Origin: Opitutales bacterium
Lineage (GTDB): Bacteria; Verrucomicrobiota; Verrucomicrobiia; Opitutales; UBA2995
Reading direction: 5' to 3'
Length of the DNA: 32,776 nt
NCBI GenBank assembly: GCA_022824405.1
Contig: JAJDZZ010000073.1
Span: 1-32,776 of the forward strand
The position numbers were made by a program, and so were the translations under genes. Shown here piece by piece: positions 15,296 through 24,263 of the stretch. The notes beneath the pieces were generated by a model that did no database searches, was not told where the DNA came from, and saw only the letters and a list, made by a program, of their open reading frames with translations. The number at the start of each line of letters is the position of its first letter. Position 1 is the first letter of the stretch.

Positions 15296-16350
15296 CTCCT
15301 CATTGGCACCCTTGTAGCTGAGGTTGCGCCCGCGATCTTCTTTCCCGAAACCTGGATGTGCCGACGGGCCGAGTTCGGCTCGGAAATTCTCCTCTGCAGG
15401 GACAATACCGAAGACATGCCCATGTCTTTAAACGGAATCCGTACAGTAGTCACCTGGGGAGTTCCCGGGGGTGGTTTGATTCCATCGAACCCGGTCACCG
15501 AACAATCGCCCGGTACCGACACCCCGAGTTTTTTCAATTCATCGATCAAATGATAGGCTTGGTGATCTGCCGCGCAGACCCACGCAGTAACGCCTAGTTT
15601 CACATAATGGGCAACTTTTTCAGCCAAATCCTCCAAACTGATCTGTTCTTCATTGCGGGCATTTAAGACCAGGTTGGGATCGAACTCCAATCCGAGGCGA
15701 TACAAATTTCCAACATAAGCTCCCAGCCTCCGTTCTACCCACGGGGTTTCGATGCTGTACTTCCAGGTCAGAAATCCAATCCTCCGGTGACCCAAGTCCT
15801 TGAGGTGCCGCACCATCGCTCCAATACCGCGATCCTCATCGGGATTAATCGAATCCAGTTCAACCTCCTCGTAGTTATCCAATACCGATACCGTGGGAAA
15901 CTTGGTCATGAGGTTACGAACCGCCTTGGGGTTAAACGGGTATATCAGGATAATACCCCTCCAGGTGGATGAACGGGCACGGGGCACAATCTTCCGCGGT
16001 CGGGGACCGGGAAGAAAACGGGATGGTTCGACATAGTGAATTTCGATCCTCAGCTTCTCGGCCGCGGCTTTTTCACTGATGCCGTTAATGATTTCCCCCG
16101 CCGTATCGTCGACCCGTTTTCTTTCGGATGCTGCGGCTCCGACCAGGACGCTGATGGTATTGCGAACCGTTCTCTGAGAAGCCTTCACATTCCTGGGGGC
16201 AGTGTATTCATAACCTAACTCCGCCGCTAACCGGAAGACCCGGGATCGGGTTTGAGGATTGATTTTCGGATGATTGGTAAAACAACGGGAAACCGTTGTT
16301 CGGGACAGTTTCAGGAGCCTGGCGAGGGTTTGCTGGTCTACTTTGGCCAC
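15235..16350 (-). CDS. LacI-family transcriptional regulator
   Basis: DNA-binding regulator, 371 residues. The N-terminal HTH (QQTLARLLKLSRTTVSRCFT...INPQTRSRVFRLAAELGY, residues 6-48) is followed by a periplasmic-binding-protein-like sensor domain (GIILIYPF..., HLKDLGHRRIGFLT, CSVTGFDGIKPPPGTPQVTTV). The drawn start is GTG at 16350; a GC hairpin (16356-16370) occupies the place of a Shine-Dalgarno. The family-type end is around GATSATRVP. The last 19 residues (LTTEGTEDTERGKAPKGAN) and the TAG stop are encoded by the ACCACAGAG, GGCGCC-hairpin and AATTAGG repeat words. It lies between the transporter and TonB receptor and probably controls the glucan island. Confidence 0.92.
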   Translation of the reverse strand: MAKVDQQTLARLLKLSRTTVSRCFTNHPKINPQTRSRVFRLAAELGYEYTAPRNVKASQRTVRNTISVLVGAAASERKRVDDTAGEIINGISEKAAAEKLRIEIHYVEPSRFLPGPRPRKIVPRARSSTWRGIILIYPFNPKAVRNLMTKFPTVSVLDNYEEVELDSINPDEDRGIGAMVRHLKDLGHRRIGFLTWKYSIETPWVERRLGAYVGNLYRLGLEFDPNLVLNARNEEQISLEDLAEKVAHYVKLGVTAWVCAADHQAYHLIDELKKLGVSVPGDCSVTGFDGIKPPPGTPQVTTVRIPFKDMGMSSVLSLQRRISEPNSARRHIQVSGKKIAGATSATRVPMRRLTTEGTEDTERGKAPKGAN

Positions 16351-16355
16351 AATCA

Positions 16356-16535
16356 GGCGGCTTCGCCGCCAGAGGAAAGATGAAAGAGGAAAGAGGAAAA
16401 CATCCTATCAATCCTATTATTGCATGTTTCAGTTTCGATCACTATCACGATCACGATTGGCGCGTAGCGCCTCCCTTTGTGTCTTTTCATTCCCTTCTTT
16501 CCACTTTACTCTTTCCACTTGGCGCCAACGGTGCC
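16356..16535. repeat. Repeat mosaic between LacI and the TonB receptor
   Basis: GC hairpin GGCGGCTTCGCCGCC (16356-16370), GAGGAAA tandem (16371-16400), TTTCGATCACTATCACGATC (16433-16452), hairpin GGCGCGTAGCGCC (16459-16471), a TTTGTGTC word (16476-16483), CTTTCCACTTTACTCTTTCC (16497-16516) and hairpin GGCGCCAACGGTGCC (16521-16535), which lies 15 bases after the TonB receptor stop on the minus strand. Confidence 0.82.
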
Positions 16536-16550
16536 TTGTTACAGCGCGTG

Positions 16551-19502
16551 TTAAAAGTAAATTCCCAACTGAAACCTCCAGGAAAGTCCCGGGGCGTAGA
16601 GGAGTCCGTATTGACCCGTATCGTTCCAGAGATTATCGACATTCAACTGAGCGTAAACTTCATGCTTATCCTTCCAAAGGGTGGTGTATTTGGCCAGACC
16701 GGTAAGGGTAAGGCGAGGATCGGTCAAGGCCTGAATCTTGACGCCGGTTTCGTTCTGCTTTTTCTGACCGGCTGTGGTGAAGGCGGAAGCGTACTCCCGT
16801 TCACTTTCCCAAAAGCCCCCCAAACCGAACTGCCATCCTTTGAAGTATGAATCTTCATCGATTCGAACAGTGGCCCAAAATGAGATAGCGTGTTCAGGGG
16901 TATCGTCGAGCGACTCCCCAAGCCCATAACCAACACCTGTCCAGGATCCGGTGTCCATGTTGGGCAGGTCACCCGTTCCACCCGGATAGACTTGCTCGTT
17001 GGAAAACCCGGAGAGCCCCCAAAATGCGTTGGGAAAATACCACATGGCCCAGCGGTCCCAGTTGCCTCCGACATAGTCATAGGAGGCAAAATTACCCGGA
17101 TTGGTAATGACCCGTTCGACATTCGAATAATTGACGATCAATTGGGTGTTTTCGGTAGGCGACATCAGGACCTGCATTTCCCAGCCGCTGGATTCATCGG
17201 ATATGGTTTGATAAAAATCTCCGGTCGACCAGTCCTCACCGGACGAATTTACCTTGGGGTCGTCGAATCCATTGTACAACCACCCCGGCCATGGGTCGAG
17301 GTCGTTCCGCCGATCCAAGGGCAGGGCGAACTCCTCCCGCAGCGCGGCGAAGACCCCATCCAGATAAGCGGCGCCATCGGGTTCGGAGGCGTTAACATAC
17401 CATAGCCCGGATTCCTGGTCCCGATAAACGGCGCCCGAATCCCTGGCCGCCAGGTATTCCGTCAGGGCAGCCTGAAGGTAAGGATTGTCGGGGTTCCTCT
17501 GGGGGTTGAAATCATCCAACCGGTAAACAATATCCGCATTCCGGTCAAAATCACCGCGCGCGGGAGCGGGAGCCCACCAATAACTGAAGGGAACTCCCGT
17601 CCTTTCGATCTTGAAGGAGCTGAAAGTCGCCGCCAGTTTCCCATCGAACAGGCTCAATTTCAGGCCAACCTCTTCAGATTTTGCCGTGGCCGCCTTCAAG
17701 GCATCGCCATAACCATCCACCAGACCTTCAAAGTTCGGCTGAACCCCCTCGGAAGATAGAGCGAAGGCGGTTACCCCTTCCAGAATTTCGTAGCTGATTC
17801 CCCATTGGGAGCTATCGTGCTCCAAATCGGGACTGGTGGAATTGAAATTTGCGCCCGGATTACGAAAGTCATCCCGACTTGTGAAAACCCCATTGGTGTC
17901 CCGGCGCAACCCGGCCACCAAAAACAAACGGTCATTGAGAAATCGACCGGAGTATACCACGTATTCGCCCTCGTTGGTGGCCTCGCTCATGGTCCGGTAA
18001 TCGGGGGTTATGGGCTCATCCACTTCCCCGTCTCCCTGCCTGCCGAAGCGAATGTAAGAGGTGTCGGTCGGGTTTTTCCAATTCCAACCATCGCGAGCGA
18101 AGTCCAAGGGAGTCCCCGTCACCAGGCTGCGGGCCTGAGTGCCCTGTTGATAGTTGTCGTTTGCCGCCTCTTCCAGGGTGTAGCCCGCAAGAAAGGAATG
18201 CTCGGAATTAAACCACTTGGAATCCTCGAATATTCGGACGGAATAGGTCCATTCCACACGCAATTGATCTCGGTCGGTGTCATCCAGACGTTCACCCCAG
18301 GAATATTGTAAAATCGCATTGTCAATTTCCGCTTCCACATCCGTGGTTGAACCATCGATCACCTGACGGGCTTTAATCGTTCTCCGCATCTCTTCCGGTC
18401 CGGAATTCTGGGAGATTCCGGCAAATACATCCCGGGAGGAGAAGTCGGCGCTGGCCGTATTATATCCAGCCTTGAAATACATGTTTTCAACGATCTCCTG
18501 AGTGAGGTCCAAGAGGATATTGCGGGATTCGGTATCCAAATAGGTATCCGGGCCGGACCAACGGAAGGTGCGAGGGTCCTTTCCGGGGAATTCCAGAAAA
18601 CCAAACGTTTCCAAACGGTCGGTTTGAGTGATGGGAATCCCCTCGATGCTGGGGGCGCGAACACTCAAAAAGCCAATGCCGCTGGAATCGGCCTGCCCGA
18701 ATTCCATATCCAATAACACGGTGGTCCTGGAACTGGGAGACCAGGAAAAGGAGGGAGCCACAAACCAGTGATAGGATTGCTTCAGCTCGGTGTAGTCCCC
18801 GGCATCCTGCATGGAAAAATTCACCCGGTATGCCCATCCCTTTTCCGGATCTCCCAAAGGCCCCGTAACGTCTCCCGTCAGCCGGTACAGACTATCCGAT
18901 CCCAGGGTAATGGAATACGCTTGAAAAGGCTCCATCAGAGGCGCTTTCGAAATGTAGTTGACCAAGCCTCCGAAATTCCCAATCCCGTACAACAAGGCCG
19001 AGGGTCCGCGAATGACTTCGACGCGGTCAATGTTCACTGAATCGGTGGCAAACTGCCTTCGAAAACCATTCCGCAATACATTGTCGGTGACAAATCCCCT
19101 CACCTTGAAAGAGGTTTCCGTTTTGCTGTCGGTAACCCCTTCGGCGCTGTTGACCCCTCCAATACCCGAAAAACTGTTGGCATTGAACGCGTCGTTTTGC
19201 GACTGCAGGAGCAATCCGGCGCTGTAACGTAAAGATTCCCGTAAATCGACGGCCCCGGTGTCCTCTATGAACTCCGAGGTTATAACTTCAATGGATAGCG
19301 GTATATCCTGAATCCTGGCGCTGACCCTCGTCCCGGAAATCGCATTGGACGCAAAATAGCCATCGTCCAAGGTCTCGTCGATTTCAAACGGGGATAGATC
19401 GTAAATCTCCTCATCGGTGTCGTCTTCCTGAGCCGAAAGGCCCAAAAAACAGATTAAAATGCTCAGTTGAGAAAATAAATTCCGAAAAAATGCATGGGGC
19501 AT
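16551..19502 (-). CDS. TonB-dependent receptor of the glucan island
   Basis: Outer-membrane active transporter, 983 residues. The start at 19502 (MPHAFFRNLFSQ) is preferred because AAGGGA lies six bases upstream and a signal peptide (LSILICFLGLSAQ) follows; ATG 19517 is the alternative. The mature N-terminus (YDLSPFEI...DDGYFASNAISGTRV) is the Opitutae-type extension. The plug domain follows (DIPLSIEVITSEFIEDTG...RVEVIRGPSALLYGIGNFGGLVNYISK), then a 22-strand-type barrel ending in ...WRFQLGIYF with a terminal Phe. No SusD partner is present. It diverges from the phosphorylase-like gene with a shared regulatory motif between them. Substrate is inferred as beta-glucan oligosaccharides. Confidence 0.94.
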   Translation of the reverse strand: MPHAFFRNLFSQLSILICFLGLSAQEDDTDEEIYDLSPFEIDETLDDGYFASNAISGTRVSARIQDIPLSIEVITSEFIEDTGAVDLRESLRYSAGLLLQSQNDAFNANSFSGIGGVNSAEGVTDSKTETSFKVRGFVTDNVLRNGFRRQFATDSVNIDRVEVIRGPSALLYGIGNFGGLVNYISKAPLMEPFQAYSITLGSDSLYRLTGDVTGPLGDPEKGWAYRVNFSMQDAGDYTELKQSYHWFVAPSFSWSPSSRTTVLLDMEFGQADSSGIGFLSVRAPSIEGIPITQTDRLETFGFLEFPGKDPRTFRWSGPDTYLDTESRNILLDLTQEIVENMYFKAGYNTASADFSSRDVFAGISQNSGPEEMRRTIKARQVIDGSTTDVEAEIDNAILQYSWGERLDDTDRDQLRVEWTYSVRIFEDSKWFNSEHSFLAGYTLEEAANDNYQQGTQARSLVTGTPLDFARDGWNWKNPTDTSYIRFGRQGDGEVDEPITPDYRTMSEATNEGEYVVYSGRFLNDRLFLVAGLRRDTNGVFTSRDDFRNPGANFNSTSPDLEHDSSQWGISYEILEGVTAFALSSEGVQPNFEGLVDGYGDALKAATAKSEEVGLKLSLFDGKLAATFSSFKIERTGVPFSYWWAPAPARGDFDRNADIVYRLDDFNPQRNPDNPYLQAALTEYLAARDSGAVYRDQESGLWYVNASEPDGAAYLDGVFAALREEFALPLDRRNDLDPWPGWLYNGFDDPKVNSSGEDWSTGDFYQTISDESSGWEMQVLMSPTENTQLIVNYSNVERVITNPGNFASYDYVGGNWDRWAMWYFPNAFWGLSGFSNEQVYPGGTGDLPNMDTGSWTGVGYGLGESLDDTPEHAISFWATVRIDEDSYFKGWQFGLGGFWESEREYASAFTTAGQKKQNETGVKIQALTDPRLTLTGLAKYTTLWKDKHEVYAQLNVDNLWNDTGQYGLLYAPGLSWRFQLGIYF

Positions 19503-19614
19503 ATGGGGTCCCTTCATGAGGTTTTGTCGGTTACCTGGCATTGAGACCAAATAGTTCCGATCGGTGATAATGAGCGCCATATTCCTCGAAAATTCGCATA
19601 TGATCAAGAAAAAT

Positions 19615-19632
19615 AATTGCATCGTATTGCAC
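19615..19632 (-). promoter_or_regulatory. 18-bp regulon motif in the divergent TonB receptor / phosphorylase intergenic region
   Basis: AATTGCATCGTATTGCAC on the plus strand (GTGCAATACGATGCAATT on the minus). It is 37 bases before the phosphorylase-like start (19670) and 112 bases before the TonB receptor start (19502). These two distances and orientations equal those seen at the GH-A gene (36) and the five-domain gene (113). A TTGATC box lies seven bases downstream towards the receptor. Confidence 0.62.
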
Positions 19633-19669
19633 TTTATGAATTCAATCGGGTCCCTCATTTTATTCTTCG

Positions 19670-22600
19670 ATGCCGACAATCCAATCGCCAAAGCAGTACC
19701 GCCATACCGACCCGGAAGAGGGAGAAACAAACCCCCTATCCCTTTCCGGTAAGAAGAAGCGATTTCTGAGGATCGAAGCCGTCCATAAGATGCCGCCCTT
19801 CCTCATCAATTTGGTGAGTCCGGAAAACCAGTGGATTTTTATCAATAGCAACGGGGCGCTGACGGCTGGGCGCGAAAATGCCGATCAGGCCCTTTTCCCC
19901 TACTGTACAGACGATAAGCTGGCGGACTTGGCCGAGACGGCGGGAAGCGTGACTTTTATTCGGAAGACGGCGTCGGCTCGTTCCAATCCGTCCATATGGA
20001 GACCGTTTTCACAAAAACCGGAAGAATCCGAAAATATCTCTCGAACGCTTTATAAGAGCCCCGAAGGAAACGAGGTTATACTCGAGGAAACCAATCACAA
20101 TCTCGGTCTTCAGATGTCCTGTGGCTGGTCGTTCAGTTCACGCTACGGATTCGTGCGCAGTATGGAAATCGAGAATATCGGACCGGTGGAAACGTCAATT
20201 CACCTGCTTGATGGAATTCAAAATATAGTCCCCAACGGGCTCGACCAAGCCTTTGAAAATCGCTTCAGCAACCTCGCCAACGCCTACAAGAAAAGCGAGC
20301 TGGTACTTTTTGAAAACCTCGGTATCTACTATCTCAGTTCCATTCCCACGGATAAGGCCCAACCAAGCGAAAGTTTAAAAGCAACCACAGCGTGGTCGCT
20401 GAATTATGAGCCGGACCATACCCTGCTCAGCGGCAATCAAATTGCAGCCTGGAGGCGGTCTAAGGCCATTCGGGATGAAGTCGATGTTCGCGGGCAACGG
20501 GGGGCCTACATCTTGGAAAAGAAAATGTCCCTGCCAGCCGGGGCAAGGTTCTCGGGATGGATTGTGGCTGAGGTCAACCAGGATGCCGGGACCATTGAAA
20601 TTTTGCGAAGGGAGCTGAAGAAACCGGATGAACTTTTGTCAAGTTTGGCAAAAGACATTCAATCCGGACATGCCGGTATCCGGCGAAAAATCAGCGCTTC
20701 GGACGGCATGCAAAGCACGAACGACCGGGAAAGGTGCAGGAGGCATCTCTCAAATGTTCTATTTAACATAATGCGGGGCGGGATATTTCACGACAACTAT
20801 TTCATTCCCCGGATCGACTTCCTCAAACACCTGAAGAATTCCAATAGCCCTCTCTACTCAAAATTCAGCGGCGAATTGGAAAGCCTGCCCAGGACGATCC
20901 AGGCGGGCGCGCTCATGGAAACCGTAGAATCCTGTAAGGACCCGGATTTGTCGCGTTTGGCCCTGGAATATCTTCCGCTCACCTTCAGCCGCCGGCATGG
21001 TGATCCCAGCCGGCCCTGGAACACATTCTCCATCGATACAACGGATCCTGAAGGTAATCCCATCCTGGCTTACCAGGGCAACTGGAGGGACATATTTCAA
21101 AATTGGGAAGCGCTGGCCTATTCTTACCCGAAATTCCTGTCCGGCATGATCTTTCGCTTTCTCAACGCTTCAACCGCGGATGGGTACAACCCCTATCGCC
21201 TGACCAAGAACGGATTCGAGTGGGAGGTATTGGGTCCGGATGAACCGTGGTCCAACATCGGATACTGGGGAGATCATCAAATCGTTTACCTGCTGAAATT
21301 TCTCGAGTTATCGGTGAAATTTCAGCCCGACGAACTGTCGTCCCGGATAAACGACGCACAATTTGTCTACGCCAACCTGCCCTACCGCATAGCCGACTTC
21401 GAAGAAATCTGGGAGAATCCACATGAAACAGTAAGGTTCGATCAGTCAGCCAACGACACCATAGAGAAGCAAGTCGAGAGGGTGGGAACAGATGGGAAGT
21501 TGCTCCTGTCCGAGGACGGCCAACCCTTGAAGGTTACCCTGCTGGAAAAACTGCTGGTTCCAATCCTGAGCAAACTGTCCAACTTCATCCCGGAAGGAGG
21601 CATCTGGATGAATACCCAGAGACCGGAATGGAACGATGCAAACAATGCCTTGGCCGGAAATGGTCTCTCGGTTGTGACCCTGGGTTATATTCACCGCTAC
21701 CTCAATTTCCTGATCGCTTTTCTGGGTTCGGAACGGGTCGACCGCACCAGCTTCATTTCGGAAGCGGTCTATCGATTCTTCAAGAGCCAGTCCTCTACCC
21801 TGAGGACCCACGCCGGATTGTTGGAAAATCCAATAGACAACGGAAACCGGTATAGGATCGCAAAGATGCTCGGAGAAGCCGGAGCAAAGTATCGCCAAGC
21901 CGTATATGAAACCCGGCTTCGGGGCCCTGGGAAAGATCTTTGCATCGAAGAAACAGTCGAGTTCCTCAAGACATCCAATTCCTGGATCGAGCATTCATTG
22001 AAAGCCAACCGCAGAAAGGATGGATTATTCCATTCCTACAACCTGCTGAGACGGTCGTTCGAAAGCATCGGCATTGAACACCTTTACGAAATGCTGGAAG
22101 GGCAGGTATCCATCTTGAGTTCCCAATGCCTTTCTCCCGAGGCAGCGGTGCAACTCCTCGACGGGTTGAGGCGGAGCAAGATATTTCGTCCCGATAAAGG
22201 CAGTTTCATGTTGTATCCCGATCGTGAGCTTCCGCGGTTTCTGGATCGGAATCGGGTTCCGGAAAAGGAATCCCGGAAATCTCCAGTCATTCAGCACTTG
22301 TTGAAATCTGGCGATAAGCGAGTCTGTTACCGGGACATCCGGGGCAACATCCGGTTCAACAGCGCTTTCAGGAATGTCGAAGACCTAAGCAAACAACTGC
22401 ATATTCTCCGTGATGGTCTCCTTGCCGATTTTTCCGCCGAACGGATCGGCGAGGTCGGAGAGATTTTCGAAACCACCTTTGCCCACCACGCTTTCACGGG
22501 AAGATCGGGTACCTTTTTCGCCTATGAAGGACTAGGCAGCATCTATTGGCACATGGTATCCAAATTGTTACTGGCCATACAGGAAACCTACTTGATCGCA

Positions 22601-23149
22601 TCTGAAAACAATCCCGATAAGGCGATTTTGGATGAACTGGCCCGGCACTACTATCGAACCCTGCAAGGGCTTGGAATCTACGACAAACCGGAGGATTACG
22701 GCGCTTTTCCGTCTGACCCGTATTCTCATGTGCCAAAACACAGCGGAGTGCAGCAACCGGGCATGACAGGTCAAGTAAAGGAGGATATCCTCGTTCGATG
22801 GGGCGAACTCGGCATCCGGATCGAAGAAGGCTGCTTGAGCTTCAAACCACGGTTGCTGAGAACCAGTGAATTTCTGACAGAACCCGGTCAGTTGAATTTC
22901 AATGGATTGGATGGGAAAGACCATTGCACCGAATTGGAACCCGGCCAATTGGGCTTCACTTTTTGCCAGGTCCCAATTGTTTATGCATTAGAGGAGGAGG
23001 AAAAAATGAGCATTCTCTTTTCGGATGGTTCAGTGAAGGAACTTGCCTCATCCCGACTCACTGAAGACTTGAGCAATTCCCTATTCTCCCGATCGGGAAA
23101 AATAGGCCTGATCAGGGTCGGTATCCCCCGAAAGCAACTCCGGGACTAA
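19670..23149 (+). CDS. Cytoplasmic GH94/GH149-like glycoside phosphorylase-like protein
   Basis: 1,159 residues, no signal peptide, so cytoplasmic. The N-terminal ~330 residues are beta-rich (RYGFVRSMEIENIGPVETSIHLLDG...AGARFSGWIVAEVNQD). A helical (alpha/alpha)6-type region follows with MRGGIFHDNYFIPRIDF, WRDIFQNWEALAYSYP, WSNIGYWGDHQIVYLLKFLE and PEWNDANNALAGNGLSVVTLGY. The WND segment (Asp656) resembles the DWND catalytic-acid segment of GH94 phosphorylases; GH149 and GH161 beta-1,3-glucan phosphorylases are similar in size. The start at 19670 has no Shine-Dalgarno, but its distance to the 18-bp motif matches the GH-A gene; ATG 19790 is the alternative. Likely role: phosphorolysis of imported beta-1,3-gluco-oligosaccharides to glucose-1-phosphate. 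The family assignment is inference. Confidence 0.72.
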   Translation: MPTIQSPKQYRHTDPEEGETNPLSLSGKKKRFLRIEAVHKMPPFLINLVSPENQWIFINSNGALTAGRENADQALFPYCTDDKLADLAETAGSVTFIRKTASARSNPSIWRPFSQKPEESENISRTLYKSPEGNEVILEETNHNLGLQMSCGWSFSSRYGFVRSMEIENIGPVETSIHLLDGIQNIVPNGLDQAFENRFSNLANAYKKSELVLFENLGIYYLSSIPTDKAQPSESLKATTAWSLNYEPDHTLLSGNQIAAWRRSKAIRDEVDVRGQRGAYILEKKMSLPAGARFSGWIVAEVNQDAGTIEILRRELKKPDELLSSLAKDIQSGHAGIRRKISASDGMQSTNDRERCRRHLSNVLFNIMRGGIFHDNYFIPRIDFLKHLKNSNSPLYSKFSGELESLPRTIQAGALMETVESCKDPDLSRLALEYLPLTFSRRHGDPSRPWNTFSIDTTDPEGNPILAYQGNWRDIFQNWEALAYSYPKFLSGMIFRFLNASTADGYNPYRLTKNGFEWEVLGPDEPWSNIGYWGDHQIVYLLKFLELSVKFQPDELSSRINDAQFVYANLPYRIADFEEIWENPHETVRFDQSANDTIEKQVERVGTDGKLLLSEDGQPLKVTLLEKLLVPILSKLSNFIPEGGIWMNTQRPEWNDANNALAGNGLSVVTLGYIHRYLNFLIAFLGSERVDRTSFISEAVYRFFKSQSSTLRTHAGLLENPIDNGNRYRIAKMLGEAGAKYRQAVYETRLRGPGKDLCIEETVEFLKTSNSWIEHSLKANRRKDGLFHSYNLLRRSFESIGIEHLYEMLEGQVSILSSQCLSPEAAVQLLDGLRRSKIFRPDKGSFMLYPDRELPRFLDRNRVPEKESRKSPVIQHLLKSGDKRVCYRDIRGNIRFNSAFRNVEDLSKQLHILRDGLLADFSAERIGEVGEIFETTFAHHAFTGRSGTFFAYEGLGSIYWHMVSKLLLAIQETYLIASENNPDKAILDELARHYYRTLQGLGIYDKPEDYGAFPSDPYSHVPKHSGVQQPGMTGQVKEDILVRWGELGIRIEEGCLSFKPRLLRTSEFLTEPGQLNFNGLDGKDHCTELEPGQLGFTFCQVPIVYALEEEEKMSILFSDGSVKELASSRLTEDLSNSLFSRSGKIGLIRVGIPRKQLRD

Positions 23150-23270
23150 ACCGATTGGCACTCAGTAAAGCGACAAGCATATGAAGTACAACGGAATACA
23201 GTTTTCAAGGCCTGACCCTTTTGCTCCGTAAGGCATCACGTTTCTACCGCCTGACCCCGACTGGCGGGCA

Positions 23271-23792
23271 TCACTTTTTCACGAATCGATAGGGGTTGTC
23301 GGCCCATTCACCGGCGTAATCGACCCCTATTCTCTGGGTGGTTTCATAAACCGGGGATTCCGGGCGATTGGGGTTTCTTTCCAGCCAAAGCCCGGTGGAC
23401 CGACCTGACGGAAGCGCGTTGAAGCGTTTATCGATTTTCAGTTCCCGGGTCAGGATACCGGGTCCATGGTAGCTCCCGACTCCCCGGATCAGAATGGCCG
23501 CCGGGTAACCAACCGGACCGGTCACGATATTGAGCAGCCAATGTATGCCGTAACACAGGTAGACGTACCAACATCCGGCCGGCCCGAACATCGCCGCATT
23601 GCGGGGCGTTCTACCCCGGGATGCATGGCAAGCCAGGTCCTCTTGTCCATCGTAGGCCTCTATCTCCAGCACCTCGGCGCGCACGATGCGCCCCTCCAGG
23701 CGTGTGACGAGGAAATGTCCCAGCAGTTCGGGACATACTTCCAGAACCGGTCGATCGAAAAAGGCAGGAGGTAATACGGGTTGGTGGGACAC
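23271..23792 (-). CDS. mpg: 3-methyladenine DNA glycosylase (AAG/MPG family)
   Basis: Base-excision repair glycosylase that removes alkylated purines. 173 residues, on the short side for the family. Motifs: EIEAYDGQEDLACHASRGRT (catalytic Glu45 and intercalating-region Tyr47), NAAMFGPAGCWYVYLCYGIH, LNIVTG (Asn88), GPGILTRELKI. The start is GTG at 23792, whose G is shared with the TAG stop of dtd (TAGTG), so translation is probably coupled. It is the last gene of gpsA-dtd-mpg. Confident family call. Confidence 0.95.
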   Translation of the reverse strand: MSHQPVLPPAFFDRPVLEVCPELLGHFLVTRLEGRIVRAEVLEIEAYDGQEDLACHASRGRTPRNAAMFGPAGCWYVYLCYGIHWLLNIVTGPVGYPAAILIRGVGSYHGPGILTRELKIDKRFNALPSGRSTGLWLERNPNRPESPVYETTQRIGVDYAGEWADNPYRFVKK

Positions 23793-24247
23793 TAGAAACG
23801 TTTGTCCTTTGAATCGATGACCAAGGTGACGGGTCCATCGTTGGTCAGGTCGATTTCCATCATGGCGCCGAAACTGCCCGTAACCACGGGTTTCCCCAGA
23901 CGTTGTTCCATTTCCCGGACGAAGGAGCGGTAAAACGGCAAGGCTTTCCCGGGGGGAGCGGAGCGGTTGAAGGACGGCCGCGATCCCTTTTTCAGGTTTC
24001 CAAACAAGGTGAACTGGCTTACCACTACCATTTCCCCGCCAACGTGGCCGATATCGCGATTCATGCGGCCCTCATCGTCCTCAAAGATCCGCAGCTTCTC
24101 CACTTTATTGGACAACCAATTCAGGTCGTCCTCCTCGTCCTCCCGATCGATACCCAGCAAGACCACCAATCCCCGGCCAATGGTTCCCGTTTCCCGGCCC
24201 TCCACCCGAACCGTTGCCCGGGATACTCTCTGGATAACCACCCTCAT
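23792..24247 (-). CDS. dtd: D-aminoacyl-tRNA deacylase
   Basis: Cytoplasmic homodimer that hydrolyses D-aminoacyl-tRNAs (and Gly-tRNA-Ala) for proofreading. 151 residues. Contains MRVVIQRVSRATV at the start, the SQFTLF motif (77-82) and the Gly-cisPro motif NDGPVT (136-141), the two active-site signatures. It starts 16 bases after gpsA and overlaps the mpg start by one base. Normal length, confident. Confidence 0.97.
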   Translation of the reverse strand: MRVVIQRVSRATVRVEGRETGTIGRGLVVLLGIDREDEEDDLNWLSNKVEKLRIFEDDEGRMNRDIGHVGGEMVVVSQFTLFGNLKKGSRPSFNRSAPPGKALPFYRSFVREMEQRLGKPVVTGSFGAMMEIDLTNDGPVTLVIDSKDKRF

Positions 24248-24263
24248 TGGTCCGGTCCCGGCC

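Noticed and set aside
15787-16218. Small plus-strand frames opposite LacI
   Set aside because: Antisense shadows of a clear LacI-family gene.
23247-23278. Possible terminator between the phosphorylase-like gene and mpg
   Set aside because: The stem is only five base pairs with a long loop, and the T-run is separated from it and lies in the mpg coding end; two nearby CCTGACCC words suggest repeat sequence instead.
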